A stretch of DNA of 64,000 nucleotides, taken from the NCBI RefSeq assembly GCF_003054325.1, contig NZ_QBKU01000006.1:124001-188000 (forward strand), written 5' to 3'. This DNA comes from Sulfitobacter mediterraneus. GTDB lineage: Bacteria > Pseudomonadota > Alphaproteobacteria > Rhodobacterales > Rhodobacteraceae. Each line of letters starts with the position of its first letter. Position 1 is the stretch's first letter. Of this stretch, positions 10,679 through 20,149 are shown piece after piece. The notes beneath the pieces are model-generated. The model worked only from the letters and a program-made list of their open reading frames with translations. It made no database searches and was not told the DNA's origin. A program made the position numbers and the translations under genes.

Positions 10679-11703
10679 TGTTTCTCCGCTATGCGGTCTA
10701 CCGGTTTTTCACCATGCTGCTCACCCTTTGGGTGGTCTCGATCTTGGTGTTCGTCATCATCAATCTGCCGCCCGGTGATTACCTGTCCAACCAGATCGCG
10801 GAACTGCGGGCTACGGGTCAGGCCGAAGGGGTCGCCAAGGCAGAATTCCTGCGCACAGAATATGCGCTCGACCGCCCGTTGTGGGAACAATACCTGATCT
10901 GGGTCGGCTTCTCACCGGGGCCAAACGGGTTTTCCGGGCTTATTCAGGGTGATTTTGGCTGGTCTTTCGAATTCGACCGCCCCGTAGGGGAAATTGTTGG
11001 CGATGCGCTTTGGCTGACGGTTCTGGTCAATCTGGCAGCGGTGCTCTTTGTCTATTTGATTGCCTTGCCGCTGGGTGTGCTGGCGGCGGCGAAATCGGAA
11101 ACATGGGTGGATTACACCGCCGGTTTTGTGGGCTATCTGGGTCTCGCGACCCCCAACTTCCTGCTGGCGTTGATCCTGTTTTACTATGGACACAAATATT
11201 TCAACCTGCCCATCGGCGGGCTGATGGACCCGGTCTATGAAGGCCAGCCGATGTCATGGCTCAAGGTCAAATCCATCTTGCTGCACATGATCGTGCCAAC
11301 CTTTGTGATCGGCACCTCCGGCGCGGCGGCCATGATGCAACGGCTGCGCGCCAATATGCTGGACGAGCTGAGCAAACCCTACGTCGAAACCGCCAAGGCC
11401 AAGGGACTGGCCCCCGCCAAACTGCTGGCGAAATATCCCCTGCGTATGGCCTTCAACCCCTTTGTCGCGGATATCGGCAACCTGCTGCCGGCGATGGTGT
11501 CAGGCTCGGTTCTGGTCTCCGTGGTGCTGGGCCTGCAAACGATCGGGCCCTATCTGCTGGCCGCCCTGAAATCCCAAGATCAGTTTCTCGCAGCATTTGT
11601 GCTGATGTTCGTGGCGCTGCTGACGCTGATCGGGACGATGATCTCAGACATGTTGCTGGTGCTGCTTGACCCGCGCATCCGGTACGGAGGGCGCGGCGCA
11701 TGA
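10675..11703 (+). CDS. ABC importer permease, DppB/YejB type
   Basis: 342-residue inner-membrane permease with about six hydrophobic segments, the first at 10-30 (FTMLLTLWVVSILVFVIINL). The EAA-like coupling loop is near VETAKAKGLAPAKLLAKYPL. A periplasmic stretch with FGWSFEFDRPVGEIVGDALW is typical of the DppB group. The start ATG at 10675 overlaps the binding-protein TGA; a second ATG follows directly at 10678. It pairs with the next gene to form the channel. Confidence 0.93.
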   Translation: MMFLRYAVYRFFTMLLTLWVVSILVFVIINLPPGDYLSNQIAELRATGQAEGVAKAEFLRTEYALDRPLWEQYLIWVGFSPGPNGFSGLIQGDFGWSFEFDRPVGEIVGDALWLTVLVNLAAVLFVYLIALPLGVLAAAKSETWVDYTAGFVGYLGLATPNFLLALILFYYGHKYFNLPIGGLMDPVYEGQPMSWLKVKSILLHMIVPTFVIGTSGAAAMMQRLRANMLDELSKPYVETAKAKGLAPAKLLAKYPLRMAFNPFVADIGNLLPAMVSGSVLVSVVLGLQTIGPYLLAALKSQDQFLAAFVLMFVALLTLIGTMISDMLLVLLDPRIRYGGRGA

Positions 11704-12854
11704 CCATTCAGCCAGACAACCGTTTTGTCGACACCGAACCATGGATCGACGACGCCGACATCAGCGCCCCCGAGCGGGCGGAAATGGATGCGCCGGGTTG
11801 GCTTTTGACTTGGCGCAAATTCCGGCGGCACAAGCTGGCGCTGATCTCAGGGCTGTTCCTGTTGCTGTGCTATCTGATGTTGCCCATCGCCGGCTTCATC
11901 GCGCCCTATACACCCAATGAGCGTAGCGCCGATTACCTTTATGCCCCCCCACAAAGCATCAATCTGTGGCACGAGGGATCGTTTGTCGGCCCTTACGTCT
12001 ATCCGGTCACGGCCAAGGCCGATCTGGTCAATTTCCGCTGGACCTATACCACCGATGAAACCCGGCCCATGCCGCTTGAATTTTTCTGCGAGGGGGACGA
12101 CTACAACCTCTTTGGTGTGATCCCGTCAGACACCCATCTGGTCTGCGCCCCCGATGGCGCAACGCTGTTCCTCTGGGGGTCCGATAGATTGGGGCGCGAT
12201 GTGTTCAGCCGCATCCTCTACGGGGCGCAGCTGTCCCTGACGGTTGGGATCATCGGCATCACAGTGTCATTCTTGCTGGGCATCACATTCGGCGCAATGG
12301 CAGGCTATTTCGGCGGCAAAACCGACTGGATCATCAACCGCGCGATTGAGATCCTGCGCTCGCTGCCGGAACTGCCGCTGTGGCTGGCGCTGTCTGCGGC
12401 GGTGCCCTCCAACTGGGGGCCGGTCGCGGTTTTCTTTATCATATCGATCATCCTGGGCATCCTCGACTGGCCCGGCCTCGCCCGTGCGGTGCGCTCCAAA
12501 TTCCTGTCGCTGCGCGAAGAGGAATACGTCAAAGCCGCCGAAATGATGGGGGCGCGGCCTGCCCGCGTGATCCGCAGGCATCTGCTGCCCAACTTCATGT
12601 CACACCTGATCGCCAGCGCGACCCTATCCATCCCGGCGATGATCCTTGGCGAAACCGCACTCAGCTTTCTCGGCCTCGGCCTACGTGCGCCCGCGGTCAG
12701 CTGGGGCGTGATGCTCAACGATGCACAGAACCTCGCCAGCATTGAAATCTACTGGTGGACTGCGATCCCGATGCTGCCAATCATTGTTGTGGTACTGGCC
12801 TTCAACTTCCTTGGTGACGGGCTCCGCGCCTCGCTTGATCCATACAAAAGCTAA
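11700..12854 (+). CDS. ABC importer permease, DppC/YejE type
   Basis: 384-residue permease starting in an ATGA overlap with the previous gene. The N-terminal WRKFRRHKLALISGLFLLL is the first membrane segment of the DppC group. About 90 periplasmic residues then follow before the core (SDRLGRDVFSRILYGAQLSLTVG), longer than in DppC and as seen in YejE-type proteins. The coupling loop contains EYVKAAEMMGARPARVIRRH. It is the last gene of the importer operon; two hairpins follow. Confidence 0.92.
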   Translation: MTIQPDNRFVDTEPWIDDADISAPERAEMDAPGWLLTWRKFRRHKLALISGLFLLLCYLMLPIAGFIAPYTPNERSADYLYAPPQSINLWHEGSFVGPYVYPVTAKADLVNFRWTYTTDETRPMPLEFFCEGDDYNLFGVIPSDTHLVCAPDGATLFLWGSDRLGRDVFSRILYGAQLSLTVGIIGITVSFLLGITFGAMAGYFGGKTDWIINRAIEILRSLPELPLWLALSAAVPSNWGPVAVFFIISIILGILDWPGLARAVRSKFLSLREEEYVKAAEMMGARPARVIRRHLLPNFMSHLIASATLSIPAMILGETALSFLGLGLRAPAVSWGVMLNDAQNLASIEIYWWTAIPMLPIIVVVLAFNFLGDGLRASLDPYKS

Positions 12855-12888
12855 TCCCCCCTTTTTGGCCCTAAATATTCCGGGGGGC

Positions 12889-12934
12889 GCGGGGGGCTGG
12901 CCCCCCGCATCGGTCGGGTGCCGCAAGGCACCCG
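12889..12934. terminator. tandem perfect hairpins between convergent genes
   Basis: Two perfect inverted repeats follow each other: 8-bp arms at 12889-12896 and 12901-12908 with a CTGG loop, then 8-bp arms at 12915-12922 and 12927-12934 with a GCAA (GNRA-type) loop. They lie between the permease gene and the convergent metallo-hydrolase gene. No clear T-run follows on either strand, so they may act as bidirectional terminators or as 3'-end stabilisers. Confidence 0.6.
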
Positions 12935-12942
12935 AAACCAGG

Positions 12943-13719
12943 TCAGCCATACCAAGGCGCAAACCGAACCTCTGTATCGCCCCCCACCATCTTGGCAAAG
13001 GCTTCGGGATCTTGCGTGCCGCCATCGCGGCCACGGTAGTGATAGGGATAGACAAACCGCGGGCCAAACTCCGACACCGCTGATGCCGCCGCATTTGCGT
13101 CCATCGTGAAGGGCAGGTTCATACAGACAAAGGCCAGATCAATCCCTGTCAGCGCGCGCATCTCTAGGATGTCTTCGGTATCGCCTGAAATATAGACGCG
13201 AAAGCCCTCAAAATTCAGCACATAGCCGTTGTCGCGGCCCTGCGGGTGAAAGTTCTTGCGCTCTTCGGTGATGTTGTAGGCCGGGATCGCCTCGATCTTG
13301 AGGCCCTGATAATCCGCCATCCCGCCATTTGCGACCTCGGAGGCCTGCGCCTTCATCTCTTCCGACAGCTTGCCAAACACAGCCGGATTGGTGATCAGCT
13401 TTGTGCCATCCTTCACCAAAGCCTTCAGCGTATCTGCATTGTAGTGATCGCCGTGTTCATGAGTGATCAAAACCAGATCGGCCTCCGGGAACTCTTCGTA
13501 TTGGGCAGGCTCGCCCACCGGATCGACATAGATCGTGCCTTTCGGTGTCTCCATCACGATGGAGGCATGGGCCACGGGGTGTACTTTGATCATGCCTGCG
13601 GGGGTGTCGAAACTGTCGCTGGCATGGGCTGCGGCCCGCGCGGCAAAAGGCAGCAATGTGATCGTGCCAGCGCCGGCTGCGGCGCCAACGAGGAAATGTC
13701 TACGGCTTGTCTGGGTCAT
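12943..13719 (-). CDS. Tat-exported MBL-fold metal-dependent hydrolase
   Basis: 258 residues. The N-terminus (SRRHFLVGAAAGAG, cleavage after the alanine-rich stretch) is a twin-arginine signal. The mature part is a metallo-beta-lactamase fold with THEHGDHYN at about 86-94, giving His87, His89, Asp91 and His92, and a later SGDTED. It resembles the UlaG-like lactonase group. The ATG at 13719 has AGGAG in front; the frame is open upstream without homology. Export in folded form with metal bound fits a Tat substrate. Substrate unknown. Confidence 0.85.
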   Translation of the reverse strand: MTQTSRRHFLVGAAAGAGTITLLPFAARAAAHASDSFDTPAGMIKVHPVAHASIVMETPKGTIYVDPVGEPAQYEEFPEADLVLITHEHGDHYNADTLKALVKDGTKLITNPAVFGKLSEEMKAQASEVANGGMADYQGLKIEAIPAYNITEERKNFHPQGRDNGYVLNFEGFRVYISGDTEDILEMRALTGIDLAFVCMNLPFTMDANAAASAVSEFGPRFVYPYHYRGRDGGTQDPEAFAKMVGGDTEVRFAPWYG

Positions 13720-13774
13720 GTCGCTCTCCTGGGTTGCTAATCTAAGATCTAGAGGGAGAGCGGGCCATTTCAAC

Positions 13775-16204
13775 TCAACGGTCGTCGCCGCCGCTTGGGC
13801 CGTCCTCCTGCTGCTCTTCTTCCACATGAGCCTGCGCGGCTGCTGTGACGGCGCGTTTTTGGCCCTCGTCCAATTCTTCAACCTTGCCATCCGCCAACCG
13901 CACAGTGACTTCACGGTGGGCAAATTTGACGCCTTCGCGTTCAAACAATTCGCGGATTTCTTCGTAGACCTTCTTGCGCACCAACCATTGATCACCCGGT
14001 TTGGTCATGAACTTGACCCGGATGATCATCGCGCTGTCTTGCATTTCGATCACGCCTTGGGATTTTAGTGGCTGGATAAAGTTGTCGCCGATCACCGGAT
14101 CGCTGAGCAGTTCCTGACCCAGTTTCTTGATCAATTTGCGCACCTTTTCGACGTCAGTGTCATAGGTCACCCGCAGGGGCAGTTTCATGATCACCCAGTC
14201 GCGGGAATAGTTGGTCATCACCTGCAATTCGCCAAACGGAATGGTGTGTAACGCACCAAGGTGGTGGCGCAGCTGGAAGGACCGGACCGAGATCTTCTCG
14301 ACCGTGCCTTTGACCCCGCCAACGTCCAGATATTCGCCTTTGCGGAAGGCATCATCGAACAAAAAGAACGCCCCGGCAAAGACATCCCGTACCAGCGCCT
14401 GAGAGCCAAAGCCGATGGCGACCCCCACGATGCCCGCACCGGCAAACAACGGGCCAACGTTGATGCCGACTTCCATCAACACGATCAAGATGATGGTGAC
14501 CACAACCACGATCAGCACGACATTGCGGAACAGCGGCAGCAGGGTCGCCAAACGGCTCGCCGATGATCCGCCGCCTTCGTCGCCCAATTCACCCTCTTCC
14601 TGATCGCCAGCCTCTTCGGCGATCTTGGTGTCGATCCAGATCCGGAAGGCGTGGTAGACGATATAGCCGATGAAGATGATCACCATGATGTCCAGCAGCC
14701 TGTCGGCAAAGCTCTCGACCATTTCGGCACTTTCGTTGTCCCAGATGTAGAAGAACGCATAGGTGCCTGCGACAAAGGCAAGGATACCGGCGACACGCCG
14801 CGCAAGGGCCTCGAATGAATTGAGCGAATGCCGGATGGGATGCGCCGCGCGGGCCGCTTCTTCGGCGGCGCGGGCCTCGGCCAGCTCAAGCTCAAGCCGT
14901 GCAGCTTCGGCTTCGCTGTTTGGGGTTTCGCCCATTTGAGCATCCGCCAGCGCCCGCGCTTTGGCCTCTTCCTCGTCCCGGATGGCGTTCAGCTGGCGCA
15001 GTGCACGGGCCCGGGCAAAGCTGCGTTCGATCAGGTAATTGATCACCCCGTAGACCACGATGATTGAGACCAGGATGCCATAGGCCCCCGCAATCAACGG
15101 GAAGGTACTGGGGTTGGCGAGCACCAGATCAAAGGTCAGATCGAACCATGCCAAAATAACATAGACGATCACCGCCGGTGCCCAGAGACGGGCCAGCGTG
15201 CGAACGATGAAACTGCTGTCCGATGGCGCACGGCCATTGCGCAGCGCATTGGAAATGGCGCGGCGGTTGACCAACACCAGCAAGATATTAAGCAACACGA
15301 TACCCGCCGACATGACCGAAAACAGGAAGGCATAAACATCATAGTTCAGCCCCAACTCACCGATCCAGACCCCGAACAGAATGCTGCAAATATCCAGCGT
15401 TCCCAACACCCAAAGCCAGCGGTGAAGGCGCTTGGCCTCGGCGTCAGTCAGCGCGGGAATGCGGTATTGGGACAGGAACGGCGACAGGATCATCCGCCAT
15501 AGGCCCGCAATGAAACGGCAGGTGAAATAAGCGATGTTGATCAGGGCTGCGGTGAACTGCATCGCAGTGTCTGTCAGTTGGCCAAAGATGACAAAGCCCA
15601 GAATATAAGCCACCACCATCGACACCAGAATGCCCACAACTCCTAGCAGGAACCGGAAGATCAGGAACGGCATTTTTTCGACATAGCCGACCGGGTTTTC
15701 CTGAATGCGGGCGACGACAAAACTGCGGGCGATCCGTCTGCCAAAGACCTGCGCTTCGACAAAGGCACCGGCTGCAAACAACAACAGGCTGTACAGCACC
15801 GCTTTGCCAAAGGCGGCGATGGTCCCGTCCGGGCTGGCGGCGCGCAGGATATATCCAACCTCGGCAAAGGCATCGGGCAGATCCAGCAGGCGATCGATCA
15901 AGGCAGAGCGGAACTTGACGATCTGGTCCTGGGTTTCCATCAATGCAGAGGATCCCGCCTCGCCCTCGCCCGCAGATGCCGCCGTATCCGCACTGTCTTG
16001 GCTCAGCAAATTGCCCTCGCGGTCGATCACAACCACACCGACGCCATTCTCAGCGGCTTTTTGCATGATTTCGTCGATGTTCGGCGCGTCTTGTGTTTCG
16101 GTCTTCGTGGGCATCAGCGACCCCAAAACCTGCGCCGATGCGGGCAGGGACAATCCGCCAAAAAGCAGGCCCAGAACCATCGAAACCAAAATCAAAACGC
16201 GCAT
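13775..16204 (-). CDS. large mechanosensitive channel, MscS family
   Basis: 809 residues. A signal-like segment (residues 1-25) is followed by a periplasmic region and about eleven membrane segments. There is a charged, alanine-rich cytoplasmic stretch at mid-protein (EAEAARLELELAEARAAEEA, probable coiled coil). The MscS pore and beta domain follow, with GVAIGFGSQALVRDVFAGAFFL-like and GTVEKISVRSFQLRH features. Such long MscS relatives resemble MscK or YbdG/YjeP types that release solutes on osmotic downshock. The ATG at 16204 has a GGGGGA ribosome site; one at 16222 would add six residues. The acidic tail (VEEEQQEDGPSGGDD) is unusual. Confidence 0.9.
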   Translation of the reverse strand: MRVLILVSMVLGLLFGGLSLPASAQVLGSLMPTKTETQDAPNIDEIMQKAAENGVGVVVIDREGNLLSQDSADTAASAGEGEAGSSALMETQDQIVKFRSALIDRLLDLPDAFAEVGYILRAASPDGTIAAFGKAVLYSLLLFAAGAFVEAQVFGRRIARSFVVARIQENPVGYVEKMPFLIFRFLLGVVGILVSMVVAYILGFVIFGQLTDTAMQFTAALINIAYFTCRFIAGLWRMILSPFLSQYRIPALTDAEAKRLHRWLWVLGTLDICSILFGVWIGELGLNYDVYAFLFSVMSAGIVLLNILLVLVNRRAISNALRNGRAPSDSSFIVRTLARLWAPAVIVYVILAWFDLTFDLVLANPSTFPLIAGAYGILVSIIVVYGVINYLIERSFARARALRQLNAIRDEEEAKARALADAQMGETPNSEAEAARLELELAEARAAEEAARAAHPIRHSLNSFEALARRVAGILAFVAGTYAFFYIWDNESAEMVESFADRLLDIMVIIFIGYIVYHAFRIWIDTKIAEEAGDQEEGELGDEGGGSSASRLATLLPLFRNVVLIVVVVTIILIVLMEVGINVGPLFAGAGIVGVAIGFGSQALVRDVFAGAFFLFDDAFRKGEYLDVGGVKGTVEKISVRSFQLRHHLGALHTIPFGELQVMTNYSRDWVIMKLPLRVTYDTDVEKVRKLIKKLGQELLSDPVIGDNFIQPLKSQGVIEMQDSAMIIRVKFMTKPGDQWLVRKKVYEEIRELFEREGVKFAHREVTVRLADGKVEELDEGQKRAVTAAAQAHVEEEQQEDGPSGGDDR

Positions 16205-16395
16205 AAATCCCCCACTGGCCATTTGGCCTTACCTCACGCTAAGTCAGCGACCAGCCCATTGCAATTAAAGGGTGATCGCCCCAAGTCACGATTGTGCGTT
16301 CAGTCCCTGCACCGTTTTGCATGATGGATCAAACTATGCCATAGCAGTGACATGCCTTTGGGCCAAAACACCACGACAATACCAAGGAACGACCC

Positions 16396-17676
16396 ATGGC
16401 AAACCCCGACAAATCCGAACGCATTGCTGTGCTGGGCCTTGGCTATGTCGGCCTGCCTTTGACGGTTGCCTTGGCGCGGGAAGGGTTTGACGTTGTTGGC
16501 CTTGATACCCACGCCCCTGCAGTTGCGGAGTTGCGCGCAGGGCGCGACCCTAATGGCGAGGTCGCGGATGCCTCTGTTGCAGGATCATCGGCGCTGTTTA
16601 CCCATGACGCCGCTGATTTGGCGGGCTGCACCGCGTTTATCATTGCGGTGCCAACACCGATCACGGACGCAAAGACACCCGACCTTGGTCCGGTGCTTGG
16701 GGCCTGCGCCACCATTGCGCCGCATCTGACGAACGGCGCTGTGGTGATCCTGGAAAGCACGGTCTATCCCGGCGTCACCGAAGAGGTCTGCGGACCGGCG
16801 CTGGCCGCGGGCAGCGGGCTTGATGCAGGCAGCCAGATCAAGCTGGCCTATAGCCCCGAACGGGTGAACCCAGGTGATGCCGAACATTCGATGGAAAACG
16901 TGGTCAAAATCATCGCCGCGCAGGATGATGAAACCCTCACCCGTGTTGAGGCGATCTATGCCCCGGTGGTCAAGGCGGGGTTGCACCGTGCCTCCACAAT
17001 CATGACCGCAGAGGCCGCCAAAGTGATCGAAAACACCCAGCGTGATCTCAACATCGCACTGGTCAATGAATTTGCCCTGATCTTTGCCCGGCTTGGCCTT
17101 GATACGCTTGAGGTTCTGGAGGCCGCAGGGACCAAATGGAATTTCCTGCCCTTCCGCCCCGGCCTTGTTGGCGGGCATTGTATCGGGGTCGATCCCTATT
17201 ACCTCACCTACCGCGCCGAACAGCTTGGCTATCATCCTGAGGTGATCCTCGCCGGGCGCCGCATCAATGATCACATGGGCGCACATGTGGCCCAGACCCT
17301 GATCAAGGCGATGCTGGCCCGCGACATTGGTGTGCGCGGGGCAAAGGTGCTGATCCTTGGTTATACCTTCAAGGAAAACTGCGCCGATACACGCAACACA
17401 CGGGTCGCGGACATTGTGACTGAGCTGGCGTCCTATTCGGTACAAGCCGATGTGCATGACCCATGGGTTGGCGTGGACAGGTTGCAGGGAGAACACGCGG
17501 TCACAGGCATTGCAGAGCCACTGCAAGGCACCTATGACGCGATCATTGTGGCGGTCGGGCACCGCGAATTTGTCACTCTGGGCCCGGATGCAATCCGCGC
17601 CTTGGGCAAACCGGGGGCTGTGCTCTATGACATCAAGGGAATTTTTGGTAAATCAGGCAGTGATCTGAGGCTCTGA
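16396..17676 (+). CDS. nucleotide-sugar dehydrogenase (UDP-sugar 6-dehydrogenase family)
   Basis: 426 residues. NAD-binding GLGYVGLP lies at 14-21, the catalytic Cys262 in GGHCIGVDPYYL, and a C-terminal UDP-binding domain has YTFKENCADTRNT. The WNFLPFRPGLVGGHC form is closest to UDP-N-acetyl-hexosamine dehydrogenases of the WbpO/TviB type rather than UDP-glucose dehydrogenase (family knowledge). It would supply a uronic acid donor. First gene of the glycan cluster, 23 bp ahead of the first glycosyltransferase; AAGGAA precedes its ATG. Confidence 0.92.
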   Translation: MANPDKSERIAVLGLGYVGLPLTVALAREGFDVVGLDTHAPAVAELRAGRDPNGEVADASVAGSSALFTHDAADLAGCTAFIIAVPTPITDAKTPDLGPVLGACATIAPHLTNGAVVILESTVYPGVTEEVCGPALAAGSGLDAGSQIKLAYSPERVNPGDAEHSMENVVKIIAAQDDETLTRVEAIYAPVVKAGLHRASTIMTAEAAKVIENTQRDLNIALVNEFALIFARLGLDTLEVLEAAGTKWNFLPFRPGLVGGHCIGVDPYYLTYRAEQLGYHPEVILAGRRINDHMGAHVAQTLIKAMLARDIGVRGAKVLILGYTFKENCADTRNTRVADIVTELASYSVQADVHDPWVGVDRLQGEHAVTGIAEPLQGTYDAIIVAVGHREFVTLGPDAIRALGKPGAVLYDIKGIFGKSGSDLRL

Positions 17677-17699
17677 ACGGATATCGGCAGGTGAATTTT

Positions 17700-18911
17700 A
17701 TGGCGCAAACCGAAGACGGGCCGATCAACGGCAGCGCGGCCTCACGCCGGGTGATGTTTTACAGCCACGACACATTTGGCCTTGGACATCTGCGCAGGTC
17801 GCGGGCGTTGGCCTCTGCCCTTACCGAAGGGGACGACAACGCCTCGGCCATCATCCTGACCGGATCACCCGTTGCCGGTCGGTTTACCTTTCCTGAACGT
17901 GTTGACCACATCCGCCTGCCCGGTGTGACCAAGCTGCCCGATGGCAGCTACATCAGCCAGACCCTTGGCCTTGATATCGACCGCACCACCGCCCTCAGGG
18001 CAGGTTTGATCCAAAGTGCGGTCGAACAATACCAGCCCGATTTGTTGATCGTAGACAAAGAGCCAACTGGCTTTCGCGGCGAGCTGCTGACCACATTGGA
18101 GTGGCTGCGCAAAGAGGGGCGCACCCGTGTTGTTCTTGGCCTGCGCGATGTGCTGGACGAGCCCGAGGTGCTGGCCGCCGAATGGGACCGCAAAGGCGCG
18201 GTTGAAGCGACCGAACGCTATTACGATGAAATCTGGGTTTACGGTGTGCGCGATGTTTATGACCCATCCGAAGGTCTGCCGTTGTCAGAGGCGGCCCGCG
18301 CCCGCATGCATTGGACAGGATACCTGCGCCGCGAAGTAACCGATGCCACTGACACGCCCGATCATCCTTATGTATTGATCACGCCCGGTGGTGGCGGTGA
18401 CGGGGCGGCGATGGTGTCGCTGGTGTTGTCGGCTTATGAACAAGATCCGGATCTGTCACCCAAAGCCGTGCTGATCTACGGGCCGTTCCTGTCTGGTGAA
18501 GTGCGCGAGGCCTTTGACGCGCGGGTGGCCAAGCTGGATGGCCGCGTGACCGCCATGGGTTTTGACAGCCGGATCGAAGCGCTGTTTGCCGGGGCCGAGG
18601 GCGTGATCTGCATGGGCGGGTATAACACCTTTTGCGAGGTTCTGTCCTTTGACCGCCCGGCGGTGATTGTGCCGCGCACCAAACCGCGGCTCGAACAATG
18701 GATCCGCGCCAGCCGGGCCGAGCAGCTGGGCCTTGTGCGGATGCTGGACGAAACCCGCGACGGTATGACCACTGATGCAATGATCCGCGCCATTCGCAAC
18801 TTGCCGCAGCAGGGCAAACCATCGGACGCCGGTGCAGACGGGCTGCTGGATGGTTTGGACGTGGTGGTGGAACGCGCACGGGCGCTGATGCAGAAAGACG
18901 ATAACTCATGA
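17700..18911 (+). CDS. glycosyltransferase, GT-B fold, MurG-like
   Basis: 403 residues. The N-terminal half holds YSHDTFGLGHLRRSRALA, the glycine loop of GT-B acceptor domains. The C-terminal half has a glycine-rich TPGGGGDG strand and a donor-site motif (CMGGYNTFCEVLSFDRPAV) as in MurG/GT28-type enzymes. The ATG at 17700 is preferred over a GTG at 17691 because AGGTGA lies just in front. No membrane segment. Its stop overlaps the next start (ATGA). It resembles the gene at 21803-22939, so the cluster has two related enzymes of this type. Confidence 0.85.
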   Translation: MAQTEDGPINGSAASRRVMFYSHDTFGLGHLRRSRALASALTEGDDNASAIILTGSPVAGRFTFPERVDHIRLPGVTKLPDGSYISQTLGLDIDRTTALRAGLIQSAVEQYQPDLLIVDKEPTGFRGELLTTLEWLRKEGRTRVVLGLRDVLDEPEVLAAEWDRKGAVEATERYYDEIWVYGVRDVYDPSEGLPLSEAARARMHWTGYLRREVTDATDTPDHPYVLITPGGGGDGAAMVSLVLSAYEQDPDLSPKAVLIYGPFLSGEVREAFDARVAKLDGRVTAMGFDSRIEALFAGAEGVICMGGYNTFCEVLSFDRPAVIVPRTKPRLEQWIRASRAEQLGLVRMLDETRDGMTTDAMIRAIRNLPQQGKPSDAGADGLLDGLDVVVERARALMQKDDNS

Positions 18912-20149
18912 GCCATCCCAAACTTGCTGTCGTGGTCAAAGGCTGGCCGCGCCTGTCCGAAACCTTCATCGCCCAAGAACTTGTCGCGCTGGAAGAGGCC
19001 GGACTGGAGTTTGACATCTGGTCGCTGCGCCATCCAACGGACAAGAAGACCCATCCATTGCATGATCGGTTGCAGGCCAAGATCCGTTATCTGCCGGAAT
19101 ACCTTCGTAATGAACCTCGCCGCGTGGCCACCGCCATGGGGGCGGCTGCCGCGATGCCCGGCTTTGATGCCGCCGCAGCGGCCTTTGCCGCAGATGTAGA
19201 GCGCGACGACACTGCCAACCGCCGCCGCCGTTGGGGGCAGGCTTGCGTTATGGCCGCAGAAATGCCCGAAGACGTGGCGGGCATCTATGCACATTTCCTG
19301 CATACGCCGTCTTCTGTTGCCCGCTATGCCGCAATTTTGCGAGGCATGCCGTGGTCGTTTTCTGCCCATGCCAAAGACATCTGGACATCACCAGACTGGG
19401 AGCTGCGCGAGAAGCTGTCAGCGACCTCTTATGGCGCGGCCTTTGGGGCCACTTGCACCGGTTTTGGCGCAGAGCATTTGCAAGGGCTGGCCGACACGCC
19501 CAGCCGGGTCGATCTGGTGTATCACGGGCTTGACCTGTCGCGTTTTCCTGCACCGCCTGAGCGGACCTCGCGCAACACCGGTGCGCCGTTTCACATGATG
19601 TCCGTCGGGCGTCTGGTGGAAAAGAAAGGGTTCGACAATCTCATTGATGCGCTGGCACTGCTGCCCGCCTCACTCAACTGGCACTGGACCCACATCGGCG
19701 GCGGGGCCTTGGATGCGGTTATGCGGGACCGGGCGACGGCACATGGCATTGCAGACCGGATCACTTGGCGGGGCGCCTGTGATCAACCGGAGGTGATCGA
19801 CGCGATGCGGGCAGCGGATCTCTTTGTGCTGCCTTCGCGGATTGCCGCAGATGGTGACCGTGACGGCCTGCCCAATGTCTTGATGGAAGCGGCCAGTCAA
19901 AAATTGCCGATCCTCAGCACACCGGTCTCTGCCATCCCCGAATTTATCGACAGCGGCACTCATGGTGTTCTCAGCGATGACGCGCCTGCCGCTCTGGTAG
20001 AGGCGATGCAAGGTTTTGCCTCCGTTCCCACACAAGGGGCCGCGATGGCCGAGGCTGCTTATGCGCGGCTCACGCAGGATTTCCTGATGCATCCAGGGAT
20101 TGAGCATCTCAAAAAGCGGCTGCTGGCGATGCTGGCGCAGGCGGGCTGA
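18908..20149 (+). CDS. glycosyltransferase, GT4 family
   Basis: 413 residues. The N-terminus (VVVKGWPRLSETFIAQEL) matches GT4 enzymes of the colanic-acid WcaL/AmsK type, and the C-terminal domain has SVGRLVEKKGFDNLIDAL followed by LPSRIAADGDRDGLPNVLME, the donor-binding E-x7-E region. Cytosolic; no signal or membrane segment. Coupled by ATGA to the preceding gene and by TGATG to the next. Donor and acceptor cannot be assigned. Confidence 0.88.
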   Translation: MSHPKLAVVVKGWPRLSETFIAQELVALEEAGLEFDIWSLRHPTDKKTHPLHDRLQAKIRYLPEYLRNEPRRVATAMGAAAAMPGFDAAAAAFAADVERDDTANRRRRWGQACVMAAEMPEDVAGIYAHFLHTPSSVARYAAILRGMPWSFSAHAKDIWTSPDWELREKLSATSYGAAFGATCTGFGAEHLQGLADTPSRVDLVYHGLDLSRFPAPPERTSRNTGAPFHMMSVGRLVEKKGFDNLIDALALLPASLNWHWTHIGGGALDAVMRDRATAHGIADRITWRGACDQPEVIDAMRAADLFVLPSRIAADGDRDGLPNVLMEAASQKLPILSTPVSAIPEFIDSGTHGVLSDDAPAALVEAMQGFASVPTQGAAMAEAAYARLTQDFLMHPGIEHLKKRLLAMLAQAG

